From Galeruca laticollis (Eukaryota; Arthropoda; Insecta; Coleoptera; Chrysomelidae), in assembly GCA_963921935.1 (NCBI GenBank), contig OY998177.1, positions 5,049,754 to 5,113,753 of the forward strand: a DNA stretch of 64,000 nt, read 5' to 3'. Under the pieces are notes generated by a model. It saw nothing but the letters and a program-made list of their open reading frames with translations, had not been told where the DNA came from and ran no database searches. This document shows positions 55,866 to 64,000 of the stretch, piece after piece. The position numbers and the translations under genes are program-made. The number at the start of each line of letters is the position of its first letter. Positions within the stretch are counted from its first letter, which is position 1.

Positions 55866-57340
55866 AAAATCTACTTTAGTGGTACAACGCGGATTTTGAT
55901 GTAAATTTTTTTTCTGGCTAATTCGAGGTCGCTGAACACGAAAATGAAAGAAAAAAATGGGGCTCTCTTACCAAAATCGAGTTATGAATTTTTGAAGATG
56001 TGTTCAGATGAGTACTGCACTGGATTTATTGTCACATTATAACTGCTATAATGATCCGTAATAACTGCTCCACAATGTTAGTGATACACTATAGTTGCCT
56101 TTTACGATATTACTCTCTCATGCACGTTAAAAAAAACACTGATATTGATATAAATCTCTTGTAAATTATTTTTTTAATTCCACAATTATATCTTTTGACG
56201 TTTCCGTTTAATATGACTGACATATAAGTTTCGTCTGTTTCCTCTTAGCAGTAAGACTTTTACCTACTAGCATATACAGCCATCATTAGTTACATGAAAA
56301 AAAGTTGCTGAATATTTTCGATATGCACAGATCATAGCACAGAAGATATAAACAAGATGTACATCATGAACATACACCGGCTCTTGTGCACCCTTTCCCT
56401 TCTTGAATAACCTGATGTGCGTTACAAAGTATTAGATATCAAGTTATTCAAGGAGGGGAAGGGAATATAATCATTGGATTCACCCTTTCCCTTCTTGAAT
56501 AACCTGATGTGCGTTACAGACTATTGCGCACATCAGGTTATTCTAGAAGGGAAATGGCGAATTCAATGATTATATTTCCCTCCCCTTCTAGAATAACTTA
56601 TTGTGCGTTACAAAGTATTGGGGTATTAAGTTATTTAAGAAGGGGAAGGGAATATAATCATTGGATTCACCATTTTCCTTTTGTTTTAATTTTTGCCTAT
56701 TTTCGTTAAAAATTATGGTTCGTCCACACTTTTTTTTGTGTTAAATGTCTCCAATTGAAGTAAACTTTCGATTCTACTATAGAAAATTGTTTAATTTCAT
56801 GGGTCGTAAAGTGCACAAGAGCCGGTGTATGTTCATGATGTACATCTTGTTTATATCTTCTGTGCTATGATCTGTGCATATCGAAAATATTCAGCAATTT
56901 TTTTTCAAGTAACTAATGATGGCTGTATATGCTAGTAGGTAAAAGTCTTACTGCTAAGAGGAAACAGACGAAATTTATATGTCAGTTATATTAAACGGAA
57001 ACGTCAAAGATATAATAATTGTGGAATTAAAAAAATAATTTACAAGAGATTTATATCAATATCAGTGTTTTTTTTTAATGTACATGAGAGAGTAATATCG
57101 TAAAAGGCAACTATAGTGTATCACTAACATTGTGGAGCAGTTATTACGGATCATTATATCAGTTATAATGTGACAATAAATCCAGTGCAGTACTCATCTG
57201 AACACATCTTCAAAAATTCATAACTCGATTTTGGTAAGAGAGCCCCATTTTTTTCTTCCATTTTCGTGTTCAGCGACCTCGAATTAGCCAGAAAAAAATG
57301 TTTCATCAAAATCCGCGTTGTACCACTAAACTAGACTTTT
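55866..57340. mobile_element. Fold-back element with 526-530-bp inverted arms
   Basis: The left arm 55866-56391 and right arm 56811-57340 are reverse complements with few mismatches (ends TTTAGTGGTACAACGCGG and its complement). The 419-bp loop contains at least two further palindromes built on AATAACCTGATGTGCGTTAC and flanked by AGGGGAAGGGAATATAATC blocks. No transposase. It lies in the first intron of the THAP-domain gene. Confidence 0.85.
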
Positions 57341-57609
57341 ACCGAAATCAACTATTAATTTATATTGAATATTAAGTATTTTCATTCACAATGTTTTTTG
57401 CAGAACAGGGCTCGTCAGCAGAAAGCTTACTGTAGTAAATAATATTATCATTACATGTTATTAAAGGTAGAGGGACAGATCAACGTTAACAAACAAAAAC
57501 ATAGATTTACACAACTTACAATGCATAGGAACATGTAAAATAAAATGTAAAATATTGAAAAATGAATATATACTTATAATACATTGCATATAGAAACAAA
57601 TTCTCTTAC

Positions 57610-57701
57610 CTCACAGGGTCTTTGGGAAAACCAAACATAGTTATCTCTTCTCCTGTTATTGAGTGACATCTACGAACTTCACAGTTTATTCTTCCCATCA
57701 T
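57610..57701 (-). CDS. THAP-domain gene, exon 1
   Basis: ATG at 57701 (a second ATG follows) opens MMGRINCEVRRCHSITGEEI and TMFGFPKDPV to a GTAAGAG donor at 57609. The C-x4-C pair and the FGFPKDP motif are the start of a THAP zinc finger. It ends in phase 2 and joins exon 2 as an Arg codon. THAP proteins bind DNA and act as transcription factors or transposase-derived proteins. The gene is separate from the P-like element at 38.7-51.2 kb and its sequence differs. About 210 bp upstream a hAT element has inserted, which may have displaced its promoter. Confidence 0.7.
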
Positions 57702-57907
57702 AAATACAATAATTTCTCACTAAGAGTGCCACTAGTTACTTTTACTAAACGGTATTGTTCAAAATCAAAGTAAATAAACAAATAAAAAGCATATTTTTGT
57801 TTAACAACAAAGAATGACATTGACGTAAAACACATATAAAACAATGGCGTCTATGACACATGTGCATTCAGAAAATGAATTGTCAAAAAGCCGAAGTTTC
57901 GCTTCTT

Positions 57908-57915
57908 GTTGGTTG
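57908..57915. repeat. hAT target-site duplication, left
   Basis: GTTGGTTG, repeated at 60535-60542. Confidence 0.95.
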
Positions 57916-59053
57916 TAGGGATGGCTGATCCAAACATTTTTATGGATCAGTTCCAACCTGATCCAGTCCAGAGTGATGACTAGTCCAAAGATCAGTTCCA
58001 GTTACCAGTCCAGCCGGTACGTTTTTACGAGCAGTAGGTAAACTAGTACATACTGAACTTGAACCGTTCGCGTTCAGCGAATCGTTGATGTTGTACGAGT
58101 ACGATGTACGAATTTGAGTAGTTACATTCGTATAGTTCAGTTGTGTTCTAAATTAACCCTTTTCCTTTGGGTTAATTAGAGGGAATGTAGTTTCTTTGTT
58201 GTTATACGATGTACTCGAAGGACCAAATGGATATTTTTCACTTTAGGTATGATGTACTGTACGATGCAATGAAACACTGATGTCACTTTAGATTTTATAT
58301 TGTCATTAAATTATAAGCTTTTGTTTGCGTCGACAATTAAGAATTCACTTTATATTCACGCGATTAATGCTATGACGTATTATGAAATAACTAAACCTTA
58401 AAGACACATGTTTGTTCCCGATATGTAAACGCCGGGTGCTCTTCTAACTTCAGTACCTGTGTGTACCACGTTCAAGGATGAAAAGAGGAAAGTGTGTCTG
58501 GGAAGTGAAGTGAGAATGAGGTTATTTTCGTACTTATACGTAGTGTGACGTAGGTGCGAGGAACAAACAAAATAGTAGAAACTAGCCAATGGGATAAAAC
58601 TATTTTAAAATGTAATGTTCAAACACAAGTGAAATTGCCAGTTGGAGATATGTTTTTTTGGGGTTTTCAACGGTTTCGTAGATACAGATAACAGAGTTTG
58701 GAAGAGAGTTTTTATGAAGCGATAAGATGTCGGGGACTTTGATATATTCAGTGGAATTTCAGAAAACGATATTTATCTGTTATTCTTAGGTGTTAGTAAA
58801 TTTAAAATGACTTTTTTGGTGATGTAAAGAAATATTAACTGTTGAAAATAAGGATATATTTGGTTATATATTTTGAGCATAATATTCGATGTGTAGTATA
58901 CAGGGGAAGTTGAAATAAAATCACGGGAGAATTTGGTAATTAAAAACCAAATTCGAACAAGTTGAGTTGATTTGAGAAATTGAACCGCGACTAATTTGTA
59001 AGGGCGCGTGAGTGACTGTGTGTAGTGAATATTGTATATTTTTTGTTGCGAGA

Positions 59054-59254
59054 ATGTCAAATAAAAGAAGCCCGATATGGCTTTATTTCACTATTATAGA
59101 CAACGATACAAAAATTTGTCAGTGCGATATTTGTAAACTGCGGATGAGTTTCAAATATTCAGTCTCGAATTTAAAAAAACATTTCAAGCGAAAACACCCT
59201 TCCGTGGAACTTGTTTCTGAAAAATCGCAACCGTGGCTTACTAAATGTGTGTGA
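59054..59254 (+). CDS. hAT transposase BED zinc finger (N-terminal remnant)
   Basis: From ATG 59054, MSNKRSPIWLYFTI leads into a BED finger with CDIC and HFKRKH zinc ligands (C-x2-C ... H-x4-H). It stops at 59252-59254 shortly after the finger. The upstream ATG at 59012 is also in frame, but the BED domain starts at the later one. The BED domain binds the element's terminal and subterminal repeats. Where the catalytic core should follow, the sequence jumps to a segment near the C-terminus. Confidence 0.75.
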   Translation: MSNKRSPIWLYFTIIDNDTKICQCDICKLRMSFKYSVSNLKKHFKRKHPSVELVSEKSQPWLTKCV

Positions 59255-59280
59255 CAAACTGAAAAAAAAAATTTAACCAA

Positions 59281-59508
59281 ATGTCGAAATCAGTACTGAA
59301 TTGTCTCGAAAATGGACTACGTCACAGACGGGGAATTGTTGAATTTAGTAATACACTTGCAATATGTACATTTCTGGACTCGGTATTTAAAACTTTTGCT
59401 TTCAAGCATGTGGGTGCGGTAGACAGTATCAAAAAAATTGTGATCAACCTCGTTACGGAAATGGTTACAAAAAAATACTCAGAATGGCCCCGTATCCTCG
59501 GAAAATGA
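59281..59508 (+). pseudogene. hAT transposase middle-C-terminal segment (remnant)
   Basis: A 75-codon frame. RGIVEFSNTLAICTFLDSVF followed by KTFAF corresponds to the hAT segment in which (A)TxLDPRFK is conserved, here with LDSVFK. A stop at 59506-59508 and a frame change separate it from the dimerisation domain. Most of the RNase H-like fold upstream is deleted. Confidence 0.65.
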
Positions 59509-59548
59509 GCAATCCAAAGAAAACGTAAAATTATCAGTATGGGATTGC

Positions 59549-59881
59549 TTGGACGAAGTAGTCGCGGAAAGCAAACCAAAAACTTCTAGCAGTTCCAGCA
59601 GAGCGATAATGGAGGTTCAGAGATACTTAGAAGATGATGTACTGGATCGACACGAAAATCCTCTAGAGTTTTGGAAACAAAACCAGTACAACTATCCCTA
59701 TCTCATCCAACTTGTGCAACAAAAATGCTGTGCACTAGCAACTTCGGTTCCGTGCAAGAGACTTTTTTCAAAGGCTGGAAATATTTTAAATGAACGTCGT
59801 ACGCGACTAAGTGCGAAAAAATTAAAAAAACTTCTGTTTTTGAATACAAATGCCCAACGGACATATAGTATTAACAAATAA
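59549..59881 (+). CDS. hAT transposase C-terminal dimerisation domain
   Basis: A 110-codon frame. A serine-rich linker is followed by VQRYLEDDVLDRHENPLEFW, YPYLIQLVQQKCCALATSVP and KRLFSKAGNILNERRTRLS. These are the hATC hallmarks (PLxFW, L..+A+..L..P.S....ER.FS.AG.+...+R..L). It would dimerise transposase subunits. The frame is probably the continuation of 59281-59508 after a frame break. A fragment of this kind could only act as a truncated protein. Confidence 0.85.
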   Translation: MDEVVAESKPKTSSSSSRAIMEVQRYLEDDVLDRHENPLEFWKQNQYNYPYLIQLVQQKCCALATSVPCKRLFSKAGNILNERRTRLSAKKLKKLLFLNTNAQRTYSINK

Positions 59882-60534
59882 TAACACTTCATTTTCAATG
59901 ACTTTTCCATTCATTTATTGTTGTTTTTTTGGATTATTTTGATTTATTCTATGTTTCTGATAGGAGTATTTATTTTTTTTACCAAAGAATTATTTTTGAA
60001 GTTAGTCGTTTTGTTTTTTATTACTGAAGAGGTAAGAGGTTACCCACATGTTTTTGTTAGTTTGTTAAGAAAATATAATTATTACGTTTCTCTATATTTG
60101 GTCTTTGGTTTAATTCACCTATAACTCATTTTCACGAATCTAGTTTGAAACCAAACGTGTACACATAGAATTACTTCTCATAAGTACCTATTCGAATAAC
60201 AAATCAAAATAGCAACTAGTCCAAACTACTCATAGTCCGTGTACAAAGCGCTGTTTGTACCTAATTCTGCCATTCCATTCCATCTCACGCGATAGAAAAG
60301 ACTACCTGCCGTTCATCTAGTCCGTACTCGTTCGTACTATGTATGTATGTACCACAGAACTGAAGTTTAAGTTCTGTACCGGACTCACGGCAGAACAGTC
60401 GCGAGCCGTGCCACGCTACAATGATTGGACTAATAGTCGTAACTGAATAAATTGTCTGTTCGGATCAGTTCCATTAGTCCAACCCGCCGTATCTGATCAA
60501 ATGGATCAGTTCCAGTACAAGTTAGCCATCCCTA

Positions 60535-60542
60535 GTTGGTTG
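60535..60542. repeat. hAT target-site duplication, right
   Basis: GTTGGTTG, identical to 57908-57915. Confidence 0.95.
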
Positions 60543-60701
60543 TTGGTGTATTCTTTGGTAGAATTGGTGTCTGTAGAATCTAGTTCCATCGAAGCCTTCC
60601 TCTCTTAATACTGTGTTCAGTGTAATTCCACAGACCACATGTTTGTGTGTATGTAATTCTAGATTCTAGAACCAAAGGATACACCAACAACTGCTAGAAC
60701 T
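60540..60701. repeat. Inverted-repeat segment at the hAT insertion site
   Basis: TTGTTGGTGTATTCTTTGGT at the left has the imperfect complement ACCAAAGGATACACCAACAA at the right, with a second pair AGAATCTAG/CTAGATTCT inside. It could be a small hairpin MITE or a conserved promoter palindrome upstream of the 60850 exon. Confidence 0.5.
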
Positions 60702-60849
60702 CACTAGTCAATTGTCAATGTTAGTTGTCATTTATGAATTTTAAAAGTAAAACCGTTATTTCCATTTTAACGTTTACAAAAGTTAAATATTTTTATGTAA
60801 TTTTTACAGTGATTATAAGCTGCTGGAGTTTATTAGTTCCAGTTGCATA

Positions 60850-61077
60850 ATGGAACATTCGAAGAAGAAATCGAGAAAAATTAGGTGCACTCAAGAATTT
60901 AACCAGCCACATGAAACTAGTTTAGTCACCTCTTCATCAAAAAGTAACGCAGGAAAAAATGGTGTAAAAAATAAGAGTAAACATCTTGATCCAATCAAAG
61001 AAAACTGTTCACCAAATGTTACACATAAAAACTTGACAAAATAATCCAGAAAGAAGTCTAGAAGTTTTACCGAACAG
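60850..61077 (+). CDS. First coding exon of an unrecognised host gene, interrupted by a stop
   Basis: ATG 60850 opens a Lys- and Ser-rich frame (MEHSKKKSRKIRCTQEFNQP) of 64 codons to a TAA at 61042-61044. The same phase continues SRKKSRSFTEQ to a CAG|GTAAAT donor at 61077. In the duplicated copy 123 bp downstream the TAA position reads AAA, so the stop may be secondary. Basic composition suggests a nuclear protein, but no domain is seen. Its start lies head to head with the THAP gene. Further exons are not evident, as the errantivirus-like relic follows. Confidence 0.45.
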
Positions 61078-61288
61078 GTAAATGCATTTAACTATAACTA
61101 GCCTTACGTGGTAACTGTTTGTTCTTAAGTTATAATACAGTTTATTGGCTTTGATATTACAAAAAAATCCAGAAAGAAGTCTAGAAGTTTTACCGAACAG
61201 GTAAATGCATTTAACTATAACTAGACTTACGTGGTAACTGTTTGTTCTTAAGTTATAATACAGTTTATTGGCTTTGATATTACAAAAA
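61043..61288 (+). repeat. 123-bp tandem duplication including a splice donor
   Basis: Two copies (61043-61165 and 61166-61288) differ at only a few positions, for example TAATCC against AAATCC at the start. Each contains the exon end TTTTACCGAACAG and GTAAAT donor, so the gene has two candidate donors. Confidence 0.85.
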
Positions 61289-61299
61289 AATCGTTTGAA

Positions 61300-62675
61300 T
61301 AGTCAAAGATTCGGCTTCTGAGGGCCGAAGGTCAAGGAAGTCGAACATTTTCAGTGTCTCCATCACAATGGTTGTCCTCGGTTTCTTGGGTTTTTTTCTT
61401 GCACTTGATTGTTCTATACACTAAATATACAATGAACACTATTGAAAGTATGTGAAGTAGTGTTTTGGTGATGAGAGGGTGATCAATGGCAACTGTTTCT
61501 AAATTGGGTAGGTCCTTGATGATTCTGGATCTGAGTGTATGAAGTTTGTCTAAATCTAAAGGAGGTAAAATGATGTTGAAATCTTGAATTGTCTTAGATC
61601 GATTAAGATTGACTACTATTGTGGGAAATAGAATTGGCTGGCTTCCGGTTTCTATTTCTTCTTTGTTGGTTATGTGTACTGCGTCTGCGTTAACTTGGCA
61701 CGAAGCAGGAATGTTGATTAAGTGTGTGCCAATTAAGTTGACGACTTCTTCTTGTTATATATAATAGTTATCGGATATAAATGAAATAAATTTAATTTTA
61801 TTGGATACATTATGGGAACATGTAATATGTATGTGATTTTATTATTCAGAATGAAACTAGATAAGGTTTTCATAAATCAGAATTGAATTTAAATTTAATT
61901 TGACAGGCATATGATCTTCATCAGAATCTTGATAAACAGTTTTTAGAAGTACCAATAAATGTTGTGTTTTTATTATACTAGGGTGCATAATACCAATCTT
62001 TGCAAAGGAAATTGAATTTTCTATATCTTACAATATAGAGTTTAATATTTCATACATGTTTAATATTTGATTAAATACGTCGTCGATGAAAATAGTATTG
62101 TTATATTGGTTTTGAATGAATTTACTTATGGTATTAATTTTGTATTCTAATAATCTCTCATTTTTATTTATTTGTTGAATGGTTGAGTTGAAATCATCAA
62201 AGAAACAGCTAATGTATTTTGTGTTTTGATTGTTTGTGTTAGAGAATTTTGATTTTGTTGAAGTTCCTTAATAAGTCTCTTGTAATGTTCGTCATCGTTG
62301 GCGTCCAAATTTCCGCTAATAGCTTTCAAAACTGAACCGAGCCCATTGATTAGGCCACATTTTGTCCTCCGTTAATGAGGTAATAATTCACTTAATTTTA
62401 TTTCTATTTGTGTTTCGATAAAGTTAATTGTATTTAAGTTGGTTGGTAGTTCTTCGATTTTTACGTTATTAATTTTAATCAAGTCGATTGTTTTTGAAGT
62501 TTTGGTCTTTAATTTTTGAAATTCGATGTTAATGGAATTTAAATCATAATAATATAATATTGAATGATAATATTGAATTATTTTTGCGTTGCCGAGTTTA
62601 ACTGGAAGAAGGCCAGGGTTATCTTGGAGATTCCGGAGAGTTATAGTTTCTTGGAATCCGAGAATTCCTGGTAAT
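61300..62675 (-). pseudogene. env: Errantivirus-like env remnant
   Basis: Starts after a TTATTTCAG acceptor (62676-62678), as expected for env made from a spliced message in errantiviruses. The F-like fusion protein hallmark GLINGLGS ... ISGNLDA is readable at about 62320-62370. Stops and frame changes break it, with the first stop at about 62373. A hydrophobic, membrane-anchor-like segment followed by a Lys-rich tail is near 61390-61450. Env would mediate entry, but this copy cannot encode an intact protein. Confidence 0.65.
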
Positions 62676-62694
62676 CTGAAATAATAACATGTAA

Positions 62695-62982
62695 TTAAGA
62701 GTCAAAAGAATATAATCTTTTTAGTGGGCGTTTAACATTGTCCATATGTAATTTACCACGTTTTGCAGTTGTTAGAGTTTTACGTTTTGTGTTTATTGTT
62801 TTAAGAGTAACTGGCTTATCAAATTTATTAGAATTTTTCTGTCTTTCCTTTCTTTTGATAAATATGGTTTGATTTGGTGCGAATATTTTTGGATCTTCGC
62901 GGTTTTTGTTGATTTTCTCTAAATGTTTGGTTTTTTGTTCGATTAGATGTGAATTAATTTCGCGTACAATAGTTTTGATCAA
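62695..62982 (-). pseudogene. pol: Errantivirus-like integrase C-terminal region
   Basis: A 95-codon basic frame (KNREDPKIFAPNQTIFIKRK, ending MDNVKRPLKRLYSFDS). The FAPNQTIFIK segment is the usual gypsy C-terminal fold, and HMDNVKRP is the start of the terminal motif. It overlaps the end of the core frame (62979-63542) by four bases in another phase, so one frame break separates them. Confidence 0.7.
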
Positions 62983-63542
62983 TCTTTATGTTGATTGACG
63001 TAATCGTTTATTAGTAATTTGTCAATTTCTAAATTGAATGGATCGTTTTCTGAGATATGCCTGTTGACAATATCAATTGGTTTTAGTTTTGCTGTGGAGT
63101 GAATAGAATTATTATATGCCAGAATAGCATTCACAATTTTATTTTTTATTGGGGTATTAGAGAATCCTTGTGAATTTAGTAATCTTAAATGTTCTATTAT
63201 TGTCGAGTGGAAACGTTCGACAATACCGTTCGATTGTGGGTGATCCGGTGAACAAAAATGTAGTTTGACTTTATGGAGGCTTAGAAGTTCAGTTACAACA
63301 GTATTTTTTAATTCGGTGCCGTTGTCACAAATTATTTGGTTGGGTATACCGTGATGGGAGAAAAATTTGATGAGATTATTAGCTATTTCTGTTCCTGATA
63401 AGGCTTCTAAATAGTAGGCTTGAGCATACTTTGAAAAACTATCTACAATCGTTAAAAAAAATTTATTTTCGAATGTGAATGAGTTGATGTGTACTATTTC
63501 GAAGGGTTTAGTCGCATTGCGTTGGTTATAATTTAAAAGCAA
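62979..63542 (-). pseudogene. pol: Errantivirus-like integrase core
   Basis: A 187-codon frame with the DDE integrase: VHINSFTFENKFFLTIVDSF (first region; His-Ile-Asn here, where Asp is expected), QIICDNGTELKN (second Asp) and SPDHPQSNGIVERFHSTIIE (Glu). Sequence style (FLTIVDSFSKYAQAY) is that of gypsy/17.6-type elements. Upstream it is joined almost directly to a protease remnant, so RT and RNase H are missing. With the first catalytic Asp apparently replaced by Asn, the enzyme would be inactive. Confidence 0.8.
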
Positions 63543-64000
63543 TTTTGGGGTCTATGAAAGACCTACTCGAACTGGAGTCGATCAAGAATTTTAGATTATG
63601 TTCAGGTAGAACTACATAGGGCAGTTCGCTAGATTTAACATTGTTAAGTGAGATAATTTCGGGGCTGAAACAACTGGGTTTATTTTGTGAGGTATGTTCT
63701 GAGACACTTACTGAAAATTTACGCCATCGTCGAGTGGCTCTGTTGTATCACCATTATTTTTATCATCGGTGTATGGTAACTGATAGGGATGGTCATCATC
63801 GTCTTGTGATTCTACATTATAGAGTTCTTCAGATATAAAATTGGGACGATTATTTGGAGGTCTATTATTTGTAGTCGGGAATTGTCTGTTGAACTGATTT
63901 GTATTTCTAGTTGACATCGACATGGGCGATGGTTTAGGGAATCTATTATTATTTGGATTGGGTCTGAACACATTGGTATTCGAATTTGGTTGTCTAAAGA
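63543..64000 (-). pseudogene. gag: Errantivirus-like gag C-terminus and protease remnant, cut by the window edge
   Basis: The frame 63971-63708 is open to the window edge and encodes an Asn/Pro/Arg-rich tail (MSTRNTNQFNRQFPTTNN) and an acidic end, typical of gag without zinc knuckles. It stops at about 63705. In another phase the sequence continues as a protease (LKFLIDSSSSRSFIDPK). Its active site reads DSS in place of DSG. About 25 bases later the integrase frame begins, so RT and RNase H have been deleted. Confidence 0.7.

Larger units (their letters stand above)
57916..60534 (+). mobile_element. hAT element, internally deleted
   Basis: Termini TAGGGATGGCT and AGCCATCCCTA (11-bp inverted repeat), with a perfect 8-bp target duplication GTTGGTTG on each side, the hAT signature. 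Subterminal copies of GGATCAGTTCCA occur near both ends. The 2619-bp element encodes a BED finger and a hAT C-terminal dimerisation domain, but most of the catalytic domain is missing, so it is non-autonomous. Confidence 0.95.

Noticed and set aside
56509..56709. 66-codon plus-strand frame in the fold-back loop
   Set aside because: It runs through palindromic repeats and has no independent support.
58398..59060. Minus-strand frames inside the hAT element
   Set aside because: No hAT-related motif on this strand; the plus strand carries the BED and hATC domains.
1..64000. Search by eye for tRNA, rRNA and snRNA genes
   Set aside because: No cloverleaf with intact A and B boxes or other RNA gene signature was recognised. 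A tRNA or covariance-model scan would be needed to exclude them.

Overview
The window is an AT-rich, transposon-dense stretch of an arthropod genome, most likely an insect. The evidence is spliced genes with GT/AG introns, AATAAA signals, an errantivirus-like (gypsy-type) relic with an env gene, and Ty3/Gypsy, BEL/Pao, Penelope-like, hAT, Tc1-like and P-like elements. Nothing points to a prokaryote: there are no operons, no CRISPR array and no tRNA or rRNA gene that I could recognise. The order of insect is not decidable by eye.

Layout. 1-10.9 kb is mostly repeats: a TA-flanked MITE (2.36-3.26 kb), a possible Harbinger-like first exon (3.54 kb), a two-monomer higher-order tandem array (5.9-7.3 kb), a satellite with a period of about 168 bp (7.8-8.4 kb) and one copy of a local segmental duplication (8.9-9.9 kb). 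At 10.96-11.49 kb lies the last coding exon of a Cys-rich, probably secreted host protein. 11.65-18.4 kb holds a Tc1-like relic, an 83-bp minisatellite, a decayed BEL/Pao element whose reading frame is nearly unbroken and carries an in-frame 28-codon repeat, a second BEL integrase relic, and a transposase-tail-like ORF.

22.7-37 kb is the second copy of the segmental duplication. It has been split by insertions that the first copy lacks. The largest (23.4-34.9 kb) is a nest with an intact, apparently very young Ty3/Gypsy retrotransposon at its centre (23797-32499): its LTRs are almost identical, gag and pol are intact, and a candidate -1 slippery site ends directly at the gag stop codon.

38.66-51.23 kb is bounded by a perfect 30-bp terminal inverted repeat and reads as one P-like DNA transposon. 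It encodes a four-exon THAP-domain P-type transposase on the minus strand (851 codons in the spliced model, one premature TAA). Two retroelements sit inside it: a BEL/Pao element (39266-45606, 5-bp target duplication AATAT) and a Penelope-like element (48113-49874). The inverted arms of the Penelope-like element each contain a hammerhead ribozyme-like core.

51.3-64 kb holds a hairpin-rich MITE, an inverted array of the ~168-bp satellite, and a small THAP-domain gene with a broken second exon. The first intron of that gene contains a fold-back element with 526-530-bp arms and a half-ribozyme palindrome. Beyond it are an internally deleted hAT element (57916-60534, 8-bp duplication GTTGGTTG) that separates the THAP gene from a divergent plus-strand first exon, and a minus-strand errantivirus-like relic running off the right edge, with protease fused directly to integrase followed by a decayed env.
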